In this document: in pieces, positions 35,739-44,507 of the stretch
How the letters are laid out: the number at the start of each line of letters is the position of its first letter
How positions within the stretch are numbered: position 1 is the stretch's first letter
Assembly (NCBI GenBank): GCA_015075375.1
Contig: JABTUM010000002.1
Coordinates: 1,165,393-1,229,392, forward strand
DNA: 64,000 bases
Reading direction: 5' to 3'
Source of the DNA: Planctomycetota bacterium
GTDB lineage: Bacteria > Planctomycetota > SZUA-567 > H5-PLA8
The notes under the pieces: model-generated
The model's input: the letters and a program-made list of their open reading frames with translations, nothing else
What the model was told of the DNA's origin: nothing
Databases searched by the model: none
Translations under genes and position numbers: made by a program

Positions 35739-37829
35739 GTGCGCCTTGCGGACGGCTCAAAAGAAACTCGCGGCTCTGGCGTGTGGTGGATTCGGGTTCG
35801 ATTCAAAGACCGCGCCGGAAATGCTCGCACGCACAAAGAAAGCACGCACACGACGAACGAGCAGGAAGCCGCCAACAAGCTGCGCAAGGTGCTGGTGGAA
35901 TTGCAGACCGACCATGACGACTTGCCGCGCATCCGCGCAGCCAACTTGAAGCTGGCGGACCTGATCGAAAAGTACCTCAAGGCCAAGGCGGCGAACTGGA
36001 CGCAAGACCACCTGTACAACCGCAAAGCGCAGCTTGAAGCAGTGCAAGCCGGGACTCGGGCGCTCTTGGTGCGCGACCTGACCCCGGACGCCTTGACCGA
36101 GTACCTGGAGCGGCTGGCCGAGGAATCGAGCCCGCCGCTGGCGCCTTCCACCCTGAACAAGTATCGCCCTGCCGCGGTCGAAATGCTGAATTGGGCGACG
36201 GTGCGCCGGATGCTGCCCTATAACCCGCTGGAGTGCGTGGAACGCCGGCACGTGGAAGCCGACGAGAACCGCCACCCGTTCACGGTAGCGGAATCCCAGC
36301 ACCTTCTGGCCGCCGCCGAATCCGGACCCTTGCGCCGCGCCATGCGGAACACGGGACGCGCGCGCCGCGACGGCACGACCACGCCGCCGCGCCTCACGCT
36401 TGAAGCGCAAGCGCGTTGCGTTCGCGAAGGACAGCGCAACGCGCTCGCCTATCGCCTGATGCTGACGGCTGGGCTGCGCGTGAACGAGGTACGGACCTTG
36501 CAGTGGTCCGACGTGAACCAAGCCGCAGGAATTCTCACGATCCGAGCGGCGAACGCCAAGAACCGAGAGGCCGCGCAGTTGCCCTTGCCGCCTGCCACCC
36601 TGCAGGCACTGGACGCATGGCGGAAAGCGACCAAAGCCGAGGACAAAGGACCGGTGCTGGAACCGCCTCAGACCCTTGGGACCACGTTTAACGATGATCT
36701 TGTGGCGGCCGGCTTGGCGCGGCAGGTGCCGGTAGACGCGAAGGGTGCGGAGATCCCGTTGGACGCGGAAGGCAAGCCGATCCATGCGCCGGCACGCTGG
36801 AAGGTCCAGAACTTGGACGCGCTGGGCCGGAAGATGTGCCCCCATGCGTTGCGGCACACCTACGGGACGTGGCTGGGCAACCAACGGGGCATTGACCCCA
36901 AGACCGTACAGACCTTGATGCGCCACAAGACGGCGGCGTTGACGTTCGGCGTGTATGTCCACGCGGACCGCAGCCGCAAGCAGCAAGCCGCCGCGGGGCT
37001 GCCTACGCTGGAGCCGCAAAGCGGGGAGCCGCAGACCAAGGAAGCGCGGCGCACCGGCACGGACGATGCGCCGGTGGATACCGAACGGAACCCCGATAGT
37101 GCAAGAGTGGTGCAAGTGTCGGCGCAACGGTTCAAGCAGGGCAAGGACTTAGGAAAAAATGCGCCAGCCTTCCAAGCTGGACACGCGGGTTCGATCCCCG
37201 CTACCCGCTCCACCTTTTCAGCGCCTTCCGTTCTTCATTTCGACGCTTGGCCGAATACAGCGTCCGGCCGATCCGGTATTACGCGTCCGGCCAGACCGCT
37301 TTGGGCGCTCGGCCCGCGCAGGGCACCAGCGGTGCGGCGCCGTCGCAATCTTTGGTCACCACCCGGTCGCGGTGGCCGTCGACGAGCTTGCGGAATTCCG
37401 AGAGATCCGTTTCGCCCGAGAGATCGCGGCATTCGTGCGGATCGCGGGCCAGATCGAAGCACTGTTCTTCGCCGGTACCGGTCCAACGGATGTACTTCTG
37501 GCGTCCGCGAATCAGGTAGCGGTGGTGCTGGCCTTGCCACAGGCATTCGCCGTGCAGATGCGCGCGCCCGGATCCGCCGCCGGTCAGGAGCGGCATCAGC
37601 GAACGGCCGTCCTCCGCGCCCAGATGCTTGGGGATCTCCACTCCGGCCAGATCGCAGCAAGTCGGGAGCACGTCTTCCAGACAAGCCAGTTCCTCGCGCG
37701 TGCCCGGCCGTTCCATGCGCGCGCCGTGCAGCGGAGCCACGAAGAACGGCACGCGCGCCGAGCCTTCGTACGGGGTGGTCTTGCGGAAGAGGTGGTGCTC
37801 GCCCAGTTGTTCGCCGTGATCGGAGGTGA
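35739..37829 (+). CDS. int: Tyrosine integrase reading through attR
   Basis: A tyrosine recombinase with core-binding domain (about 70-170) and catalytic domain. R247 lies in TAGLRVNEVRTL, H369/R372 in HALRHTYGTWL, H396 in LMRHKTA and nucleophile Y406 in FGVYVH. It starts at GTG 35739 with no strong ribosome site, so the start is uncertain. There is no stop before the attachment site: codon 475 lies in the tRNA repeat and the frame continues to 37829, antisense to the sulfatase. In the excised circle it would instead end at 15517 (531 residues). The functional, element-encoded part is 35739-37159. Confidence 0.85.
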   Translation: MRLADGSKETRGSGVWWIRVRFKDRAGNARTHKESTHTTNEQEAANKLRKVLVELQTDHDDLPRIRAANLKLADLIEKYLKAKAANWTQDHLYNRKAQLEAVQAGTRALLVRDLTPDALTEYLERLAEESSPPLAPSTLNKYRPAAVEMLNWATVRRMLPYNPLECVERRHVEADENRHPFTVAESQHLLAAAESGPLRRAMRNTGRARRDGTTTPPRLTLEAQARCVREGQRNALAYRLMLTAGLRVNEVRTLQWSDVNQAAGILTIRAANAKNREAAQLPLPPATLQALDAWRKATKAEDKGPVLEPPQTLGTTFNDDLVAAGLARQVPVDAKGAEIPLDAEGKPIHAPARWKVQNLDALGRKMCPHALRHTYGTWLGNQRGIDPKTVQTLMRHKTAALTFGVYVHADRSRKQQAAAGLPTLEPQSGEPQTKEARRTGTDDAPVDTERNPDSARVVQVSAQRFKQGKDLGKNAPAFQAGHAGSIPATRSTFSAPSVLHFDAWPNTASGRSGITRPARPLWALGPRRAPAVRRRRNLWSPPGRGGRRRACGIPRDPFRPRDRGIRADRGPDRSTVLRRYRSNGCTSGVRESGSGGAGLATGIRRADARARIRRRSGAASANGRPPRPDAWGSPLRPDRSKSGARLPDKPVPRACPAVPCARRAAEPRRTARAPSLRTGWSCGRGGARPVVRRDRR
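37160..37213. repeat. Right attachment site (attR) core, 54 bp
   Basis: An identical copy of 15343-15396: the 3' part of tRNA-Gly from the D-arm side to CCA plus one base, without the 5' tRNA half. It marks the chromosomal right junction of the element and is not a functional tRNA. Confidence 0.93.
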
Positions 37830-38712
37830 AGATCACCCAGGTGGGCCGAGAGTCGGGCTTGAGGCGCGAGCTGGACCAGCGGTCGAAGAGGTAATTGAGC
37901 TGATCGTCGACGTGGTTGATCAGGCCGAAGTATCCGCAGGCGTGTTCGCGCATCTCGCGCAGCGTGAACGGCCCGCGCTGCGCCGGAAGCGGCAGGCCGG
38001 GTTTCCATTCGCGCTTGGGCACCCACGCACCGATTTCAGGCGTCCATTGCGTATCCTTGTAACGATCCCAATACGGCTGCGGCGGAAGCGCGGGCTGGTG
38101 CGGCGCCCAGTAGCTGATGTGGAGGAAGAACGGACCGGACGGATCGCGCGTTGTGCCCAGGAAGCGCGCCGCTTCGTGGGTCACCCAACTGGTGTGGTGA
38201 AGATGTTCGGGCAATGTCCACGGCCGCGCGTTGCGGTCGTTGGACATAACGCCGAAGGGCAGCGTGTGCGGCGCGTCCGATCGTTCTTCGAACCAGTCCG
38301 CGTAATCGTTGCGCCGCTGATGCTCCGAGTGGCGCCGGTCGTTGGGCGTCTCGGACTGAAACATGTGATCGAAGCCGTAGCGCACGCCGGGAATGGCGAC
38401 ATGCAGCTTGCCCACGAGTTGCGTCTGATAACCGGCGTTGCGCAGCAGCAGCGGCAGCGTCGTCGGCGGGTCGAATGCAATGCCTTCGCGATTGCGATTC
38501 AGCCCGTGCGTGGACGGGTGCAAGCCGCTGAGCAGGGAGCGCCGCGCGGGAATGCAGACGGGGCAGGTCGTATACGCATTTCGAAAATTCGCGCCGCGTG
38601 CTGCGAGGCTATCCAGAAACGGCGTACGCACTTCGGTGTTGCCGTTGATGCCCAGCGTGTCGCCGCGCTGCTGGTCGGTGGTGATCAAGATAAGGTTAGG
38701 CTGCAAGGCCAC
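37279..38712 (-). CDS. Sulfatase (formylglycine type)
   Basis: A 477-residue sulfatase/alkaline phosphatase superfamily protein. It starts MALQPNLILITTDQQRGDTL, with metal ligands near D13. The maturation motif C-x-P-x-R is CIPAR (C53-R57), where the cysteine becomes formylglycine. TSDHGEQLGEHHLFRK supplies later metal and sulfate ligands. No signal peptide is seen, so it is probably cytosolic. It hydrolyses sulfate esters, likely of a glycan or aromatic; the substrate is unknown. The left junction lies 66 bp from attR, and the integrase read-through frame overlaps its 3' half antisense. Confidence 0.92.
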   Translation of the reverse strand: MALQPNLILITTDQQRGDTLGINGNTEVRTPFLDSLAARGANFRNAYTTCPVCIPARRSLLSGLHPSTHGLNRNREGIAFDPPTTLPLLLRNAGYQTQLVGKLHVAIPGVRYGFDHMFQSETPNDRRHSEHQRRNDYADWFEERSDAPHTLPFGVMSNDRNARPWTLPEHLHHTSWVTHEAARFLGTTRDPSGPFFLHISYWAPHQPALPPQPYWDRYKDTQWTPEIGAWVPKREWKPGLPLPAQRGPFTLREMREHACGYFGLINHVDDQLNYLFDRWSSSRLKPDSRPTWVIFTSDHGEQLGEHHLFRKTTPYEGSARVPFFVAPLHGARMERPGTREELACLEDVLPTCCDLAGVEIPKHLGAEDGRSLMPLLTGGGSGRAHLHGECLWQGQHHRYLIRGRQKYIRWTGTGEEQCFDLARDPHECRDLSGETDLSEFRKLVDGHRDRVVTKDCDGAAPLVPCAGRAPKAVWPDA

Positions 38713-38818
38713 GTCCTTTCTGTACCCGAATGCCCGCGGGATGGGAGAGTTCGGGAAACAGATTATCTGAAAGCCCCGAGCACGACCAACGAACGATTCC
38801 GCGCCGCGGCCGGTACGA

Positions 38819-41800
38819 TTACCTGGGCGCCGCGCCGAGCGCCGCGAGTTCGCCGTTTTCCAGCACTACGAAGATGCGCCCGCCGGCCAGCGCGAGGCCG
38901 TCGTAGATCGGCGCCGCCGGAAGCGCAAGGTCGCTCAGCACCATGCCGTCCTTCAGCGCGATCACCCAAGCGTGCCCGCCCGCTTCGCCGGGCACGATGC
39001 CGGCGACGACGGCGCGATCCGCGCCGGCCGCGACCGCGTTCAACTTGGTCCCGGCGGGGAGCGCGGCTGTCCAGAGCGGCGGAGGCGGCGGCGCGGGCTT
39101 GCCGTCGGGGCCGGGCGGCGCGGGTTCCACGCCCACCGGCTGCGCCGCGCATTGCGCGCCTGCGTGCAGGTCCAGATCGCCGCGCCACGCACGCAGCACC
39201 TTTCGCTCAAGCCTGAATTTGTACGCCGTCAGGTGGCCGTCCAGGATCGGATCTTTGTAGCCGGCCTTCGCCTTGGGATCGCGCGCGGCGAGCTCGCCCG
39301 TCTTAGGGTCGATCTTGAATTCGTTCCACAGGATCGCGCCGTCTTCGACGCGCAGCAGATCGTTGCGGCGCAGCGGGCCGGCGGCCAGATGCCGCACCCA
39401 TACGATCTTCCCGGTGGCCGGTTCCAGCGCCAGGACGGCCACACCGCCGTCGATCTCCGAGCCGCGGCCGGCGTTGGCGTAGAGCAGCCCGCCGTGAACT
39501 AGGACCGAGCCGACGGCCGGCCAGTTCGATTCGACCTGCCCATGCGCGACGACGCGGCGTTCGACGGGCGCGACGCGCGTGCGCCAGGCGAGCGCTCCGT
39601 CCTGCGCGCGCAGCGCGTAGAGCCAGCCGTCGTGTCCGCCCACGAAGGCATATCCGGCGTGCAGCGTCGGCGGCGAATCGATGCGCCCGCCCAGCAAAGT
39701 GCGCCAAACCACCTTGCCCGTCGCTGCGTCGCAACCGATCGCTTCGCCGCAATCGCCGTTCGCCAGCACCACGCGTTCGCCATCCGCCACCGGCGCCGTC
39801 AGCAGCGGAGCGAGGCGCGCGTTCCAGGCCGGGGCCAGCGCGCCGGAAGCCTCCTGCGCCAGGGAAACACTCCAGAGCAAGCCCGGCTTTTCGGGCACTT
39901 CGGCCTGGCTCGAGCCGTTGCGTTCGGGGCCGCCGCGGTAATGCGGCCATTCGGCCGCTGCCGCGGGTGCGGCGACTTGGCCAAAGGCCGGACCGGTCTG
40001 AATGGGGCGCGGCTGTTCGAATGCCTGCGTGTCCGGATCGCCGCCGTTGGGTCCAAAGGCCAGGAAGCCGAGGATCTGGCCGGGGGCGCACATGCAGTTG
40101 TTCTGCGCCGTGTAGAACATCCCGTTGGCGGGGACCATTCCTTCCATGCACGCGCCGCGCGCCGCGCGGAACACGACACTCTGTGCCTTGCTTTTATCCG
40201 CCTCGGATTCGGGGAAGACCTGGTACGTGCAACCACGGCTCTGCGAAATGATGTTCCCCACCAGCACCGAAGGCGTGCAGCCTTGCGAGGGAATCCAGGT
40301 GGGCGTGCGGCCTTTTACTTCGCCCGTCAGCGGATCGCGTTTCTGATTGCGGCTCCACAGCAGCCCGTCCACGACCGGCGTCCAGAGCCAAGCCGTCTCC
40401 TGGGTCTTCTCGTTGGGCTTGGGCTCCTGCTTGTCTTCCCAAAGCCGTTTGCCGTCCGCTTCGGCAAAGACCGCGAGCGAACCCGATTTGCGCCGGGTCA
40501 CCGCGATCCAGCCGGCTCCGGCGACGCTGAGCTGCAAATCGGCTTCGGAACCCCACTGCGTGTGCGGCAGCCGCCAGCGCTCCTTGCCGGAATCCAGATC
40601 GAGAGCGATGACTTCGCAGGCAGTCGGCGGGTTCCCGGTCTGCGCGAGTGCGTAGACGGTCGAGCCCGCGGCGAGTACGGTCTGCGCGGCGACCGGCACC
40701 GACCACTTCGGTGCGCCGCTCTTGGAATCGAATGCGTCGACGGAACCCGTATTGGTCTTGTTGACCCACGTGGCCCAGAGGCTTCCCTTCACCAGCGGCG
40801 ATTTGGAGACATCCCGGCCTTCCCAGCACGCGGCGACCAGCACGTCCTTAAGCAGGCAAAGCCGCATGGGCGCGTACTTGGTGGCGAAGGTCGTGACGAT
40901 CCGGCCGCTTTCCGCGTCGACGGCAATGGCCTTGTCCTTTTGCACGGCGTAGACGCGCGCCGGTTCGGAAGCCAACGGCCCCGCATTGAGCCAGTAGAGC
41001 GCCGCACCGTCGTCGGTCGTCTCGCAGTTGATCTTCCACAGAGGCAGTCCGTTGAACGCATTGCGCGCGACCAGGTAATGATCCTTCTTATTCGGCGCCT
41101 CCAGGTTCTCGAGTTCCGTGGCGCTCAGCGCAAAACAGTGCCCGCGCGAGATCACCCAACCGCGCACGGAAGCCCAGCGATTGAGGTTCTTGGGCAGCCC
41201 GTCGACCCAGCGCAAGCCGATGGGAAATCGAATCAGCTTATCGCTCGAGACCATGTTGCCGTCCGGACCGTGCTGAACGTGGGTCCAGTCGTCCATCTCC
41301 GCGGGCCGCGGCTTGCGGCTGAGCGTCCAGCCTCCGCCGTGCTTTTCGCACAGCGCGCCTTCGGGCGCGATCACGCGGAAGCATTCTTCTTTCGTGAGTC
41401 CGCTCGCGGCCAGTGCGGCAGGATCTTCCACAACCAGCAAGTCCACCAAATCGTTCACGTACGGAAGCGCCTTGGGTTCGACGCGTTCGGCCGTAGCTCG
41501 GCCCGACACGCCCTGCGCTCGAATGGCCGCCCGCGCGCGTTCCAGCGCCGCCTCGTCCAGCGCCAAGCCGTGGACGAGCATCTCGCTCTGCGCGGCCAGT
41601 TGGGCGAGCAGTTCGGCGGAGCCTTCACGGCCGCAGCCCCAGACCGCGCAGAGCCCGGTCTTGCGCTCGAACTGCTTGAGCACCGCTTGCGCCGCGGCCG
41701 CCGCTTCGCCGGCTTGAAGCGTCGGGATGCCCGCCGCGATAACGCTCAGCAGCAGCGCCGCAACCCACGGCTTCCCGGGCATGGCGAGACTCCCGATTTT

Positions 41801-41851
41801 CTTCAGCATCCGGCGTGGCGCAGCGAGGTAGAACGGCTCGAATCGAGGCAT
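38819..41851 (-). CDS. Secreted PQQ-like beta-propeller protein with methyltransferase-like N-terminal domain
   Basis: A 1010-residue protein. The signal peptide core is KPWVAALLLSVIAAGIPTL (about 27-45). Residues about 55-165 resemble a Rossmann methyltransferase fold (LCAVWGCGREGSAELLAQL, then LPYVNDLVDLLVVEDP). The junction EMDDWTHVQHGPDGNMVSSD recurs in this architecture. The rest holds pyrroloquinoline-quinone-type propeller repeats such as VIALDLDSGKERWRLP, CDAATGKVVWRT and LALEPATGKIVW. Such proteins are frequent in planctomycete-like genomes; the activity is not established. ATG 41851 has GGAG upstream; M15 is an alternative start. Confidence 0.85.
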   Translation of the reverse strand: MPRFEPFYLAAPRRMLKKIGSLAMPGKPWVAALLLSVIAAGIPTLQAGEAAAAAQAVLKQFERKTGLCAVWGCGREGSAELLAQLAAQSEMLVHGLALDEAALERARAAIRAQGVSGRATAERVEPKALPYVNDLVDLLVVEDPAALAASGLTKEECFRVIAPEGALCEKHGGGWTLSRKPRPAEMDDWTHVQHGPDGNMVSSDKLIRFPIGLRWVDGLPKNLNRWASVRGWVISRGHCFALSATELENLEAPNKKDHYLVARNAFNGLPLWKINCETTDDGAALYWLNAGPLASEPARVYAVQKDKAIAVDAESGRIVTTFATKYAPMRLCLLKDVLVAACWEGRDVSKSPLVKGSLWATWVNKTNTGSVDAFDSKSGAPKWSVPVAAQTVLAAGSTVYALAQTGNPPTACEVIALDLDSGKERWRLPHTQWGSEADLQLSVAGAGWIAVTRRKSGSLAVFAEADGKRLWEDKQEPKPNEKTQETAWLWTPVVDGLLWSRNQKRDPLTGEVKGRTPTWIPSQGCTPSVLVGNIISQSRGCTYQVFPESEADKSKAQSVVFRAARGACMEGMVPANGMFYTAQNNCMCAPGQILGFLAFGPNGGDPDTQAFEQPRPIQTGPAFGQVAAPAAAAEWPHYRGGPERNGSSQAEVPEKPGLLWSVSLAQEASGALAPAWNARLAPLLTAPVADGERVVLANGDCGEAIGCDAATGKVVWRTLLGGRIDSPPTLHAGYAFVGGHDGWLYALRAQDGALAWRTRVAPVERRVVAHGQVESNWPAVGSVLVHGGLLYANAGRGSEIDGGVAVLALEPATGKIVWVRHLAAGPLRRNDLLRVEDGAILWNEFKIDPKTGELAARDPKAKAGYKDPILDGHLTAYKFRLERKVLRAWRGDLDLHAGAQCAAQPVGVEPAPPGPDGKPAPPPPPLWTAALPAGTKLNAVAAGADRAVVAGIVPGEAGGHAWVIALKDGMVLSDLALPAAPIYDGLALAGGRIFVVLENGELAALGAAPR

Positions 41852-42038
41852 GCGGAGCTACTCCGTTTTCGGCCAACGCCGCCATCGAATCGCGACGCGA
41901 TTCGACCGGCCGCCAAAAGGCGGCCCCGGTTACATACACCTCGGCTTGGGCGAAAGAGTCCAGGAACAACGGTAGAAGCAGAAGCTAACGAGGCATGCGG
42001 GAGAACGCAGCCTGCATCGGGAATCGTGGAACCCGGCG

Positions 42039-43802
42039 CTACCAGGAAAGCTGGAAATTGAAGACGAGGTTGTTGTTCCGGACTTCGCGGACCTGACGCA
42101 GGCCGATCTCGTTTTCTTCTTCATCGTCTTCGTTGACGATGTTGTAATTGACCTGCAGCTTCGCGTTATGCCCTTGCAGGCGATAGTTGATGCCAAAGGT
42201 GATGACGTCGGTCGCGAAGTCGTCGATGCGCCGAATTTCGTACACCTGCCCTTGGTACAGCAAGTTCTGCATGCGTTCGTAGCGGAACGCGAACTCCATC
42301 GGCTTGAGCAGGTTGCGGCTCCAGAAGCCGCCGTTTTTCAGGCTCTCGCCCCAGATGCTCTCGTCGAGCCGGTAGCCGAACGCGCCGTAGTATCCTTCGA
42401 GCATGAAATTACCGGGCAGGAAGGACGTCTCGCCTTCGTAGGTGAGCACCTGATTGGGCGCAAACCGGTCGCGAATGCGGCCCCATTCGCCTCTCAGCCA
42501 GAAGCCTTTCATCTTACCCGCGGGACGGTACATCAACCAACCCAACTGCATCGCGTGTATGAAATCGTCCCTGTTCAGGCCGTCCAGCCCCGTGGGAGTG
42601 TTCAGATTGCGGCTCCCGGCCTCCCCGCCCGTTCCGTAAACCATGCTGTAGCCGAGTTCCAGGTCGCCCCAAGTCTCGTGGCCCCAGAGCGGACGCACCT
42701 GCAACGCGCCCAGCACATCTTTCTCGTCGTTGTCGTCCGAGCGGTTCGAGCGCCGTTCGAACGCCGAGCCGGCCCCGTTGAACGCGCCGACCCAGTATTG
42801 AATCCGGTCGTCCCACCACGAGCCGTGCATCATCACGCCTTGGTCGCGTACGCTGGCCGGCTGCGTGATCATCGCGCGCTCGACAAAGTCCAGTTCCCCC
42901 GAGTCGCGCCAGCCTTCTTCGCCCAAGCGGCGCTTCATCTGGCCCACGCGCAGCGAATGGTGCGGAATGACGCCATGCAGATCGACCCACGCATCTTCCA
43001 GCAGGCGGCCGGCCTCCGCCGATCCGTTGCGCACCGCTTCGTTGCGCACGCTGCCGATGGCTTCCGAAACAAAGCCGCCTGCTCCGTCGTCGACCGCTCG
43101 CAGACCCGAGTTCCAATGCACCGCGTTCTCACCCGAATACCCGCTGCCCAGATTGGTCGGGAACGTGGGGTAGGAAGTCGCTTCGCGCGCCGGATCGAGC
43201 ATCACGAAGGCCGTCAGGTTGTCGCTGATTTCCGCCGTGAACCGGAGCTGCGTGCGGCGCATCCGGAACGAATCGTTATCGTGCGTCTCGTTCGATCCGT
43301 ACTGCGTGCCCCCGATCGGAATTTCGTTGGGGTTCACCCAGCCCAGCGTGTCGTTCTGAATGCTGTAGTACCAGACCTGCACCAAGCCGCCGATGGTGAG
43401 TTTACCCTTGCGCGTCGTCACCGCCTGCTCAGCCGCTCCGTACTTGCGGTCCACCGCGTCGTCCACGGTGATGTACGAGGAGCCTTTGATCGGCGTGAAC
43501 TCGTCGAGCTTCTTCTTGAGCGTCTCGTTCTCGGACTTGTAGAACAGCGCCTCCGCCGACGACGGCTGGCCTCCGGAACCCTTATTCTGATCGAGGAGCT
43601 GCTTGACCACTTCGCGTAACTGATCGTTGTCGCGCTTCAGGTTTTCGAATTCGGACCGCGAAACGCTTTCGGCGGAAGCGGCCGGAGCGCCTTCCACGGG
43701 CGGCGGTGGCGCGCCTTCCTCGGCCGCAAATACGGCAGCGCTTGCGCACAGCAGCGCGCAAGACCAAAGCCACCGCGAAATCAACGACTTGGACCGCACC
43801 AT
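42039..43802 (-). CDS. Outer-membrane porin-like protein with coiled coil
   Basis: About 587 residues. The signal peptide (SLISRWLWSCALLCASAAV) supports ATG 43802 over an ATG at 43898. A Pro-rich spacer is followed by a coiled coil (FENLKRDNDQLREVVKQLLD). The barrel-like remainder begins GKLTIGGLVQVWYYSIQND and has alternating strands such as DSFRMRRTQLRFTAEIS, resembling phosphate-selective porin O/P. It ends FNFQLSW with a terminal aromatic, the usual beta-barrel assembly signal. It probably crosses the outer membrane and is tethered to peptidoglycan through the coiled coil. The substrate is unknown. Confidence 0.82.
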   Translation of the reverse strand: MVRSKSLISRWLWSCALLCASAAVFAAEEGAPPPPVEGAPAASAESVSRSEFENLKRDNDQLREVVKQLLDQNKGSGGQPSSAEALFYKSENETLKKKLDEFTPIKGSSYITVDDAVDRKYGAAEQAVTTRKGKLTIGGLVQVWYYSIQNDTLGWVNPNEIPIGGTQYGSNETHDNDSFRMRRTQLRFTAEISDNLTAFVMLDPAREATSYPTFPTNLGSGYSGENAVHWNSGLRAVDDGAGGFVSEAIGSVRNEAVRNGSAEAGRLLEDAWVDLHGVIPHHSLRVGQMKRRLGEEGWRDSGELDFVERAMITQPASVRDQGVMMHGSWWDDRIQYWVGAFNGAGSAFERRSNRSDDNDEKDVLGALQVRPLWGHETWGDLELGYSMVYGTGGEAGSRNLNTPTGLDGLNRDDFIHAMQLGWLMYRPAGKMKGFWLRGEWGRIRDRFAPNQVLTYEGETSFLPGNFMLEGYYGAFGYRLDESIWGESLKNGGFWSRNLLKPMEFAFRYERMQNLLYQGQVYEIRRIDDFATDVITFGINYRLQGHNAKLQVNYNIVNEDDEEENEIGLRQVREVRNNNLVFNFQLSW

Positions 43803-44507
43803 GGAATCAACATTCCGAGCCGAGAACTCGGAGCCACCGAACCCACCTAAAGGTGCGGCCGCTCGTAAGTCCTGATACCGTAAAGAGCGAAGCAACACTT
43901 ATAGTCCGTTTTCCCTAGCCGGTCAACCTTCTAACACAAGCGCCCCGCACATGGTAAATCCACCCTAAAACCCGCTCTAAACAATCTGTAAGAAGAGTAT
44001 CGACCAACTTCGGATTCCTTTTCATTCCGTTGTTGCAACGCGTGCTACCTGATGAGTCACTTACCGCAAGATCAAGGGCATGGACAGAAAACTCGATTGG
44101 GCCCACACGCGGTGCATAACTCTTTAGCAAATTCGAAGGTGCATGCAATCGCCGGGCTTCACGTGGCAAATGTGTTTTGCGCAAGAGCGCGCTCTGCAAG
44201 CTTTACATGAACGATAATTAAATAGAACGCGAAATCGATCGGAAATAAGCCGTCCGTATATCGATTCAGATCCCTATAACCATCCAGCTTTAGTGGATAA
44301 TTCCCTTGCCCTAAGCAAACAAAAGCATAAGGTATTCGTTCCTTACGCATACCGATTGGGGTATGGAGCACCTTTCGATTGTCTTCAGGCATCCAGCTCT
44401 GTCAATGGATGCAAGGGTGCCGATTCAAGGTCGCCTGAGCGCGCGAATTCCAATACTTCGAAAGAGATTTCAGTTGAGCTGTTGGGTGCACTAAAAGGAG
44501 ATTTAGC
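43803..44507. other. Divergent intergenic region between porin-like and fibre-like genes
   Basis: About 700 bp, less GC-rich than the neighbours, holding the 5' ends of two divergent genes. AAGGAGA lies 8 nt before the ATG at 44508. I found no convincing -35/-10 pair or RNA structure, and short frames here lack coding character. Confidence 0.6.

Larger units (their letters stand above)
15343..37159. mobile_element. 21.8-kb tRNA-Gly integrative element carrying giant repeat proteins
   Basis: Bounded by the 54-bp att repeats, with a tyrosine integrase reaching the right end. Contents in order: small ORFs and a terminase small subunit (+), two giant secreted repeat proteins (-), a terminase-gene fragment, an integrase-type fragment and the integrase (+). 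Large terminase, portal, capsid, tail, replication and lysis genes were not found, so it is not a complete prophage. It may be a phage-satellite-like or reduced element with surface-protein cargo. The flanking chromosome (aminotransferase operon left, sulfatase right) is ordinary. Confidence 0.88.

Noticed and set aside
15343..37159. Complete prophage
   Set aside because: Only a terminase small subunit and integrase resemble phage genes; no portal, capsid, tail, large terminase or lysis gene was found.
37160..37213. Second tRNA-Gly gene
   Set aside because: Only the 3' part of the tRNA is present; the 5' acceptor strand and the start of the D arm are missing, so it is the attR copy and not a gene.
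37213..37829. Integrase residues beyond attR as a real domain
   Set aside because: This part is antisense to the sulfatase and Arg/Gly/Ala-rich; it is chromosomal read-through, not part of the element's integrase.
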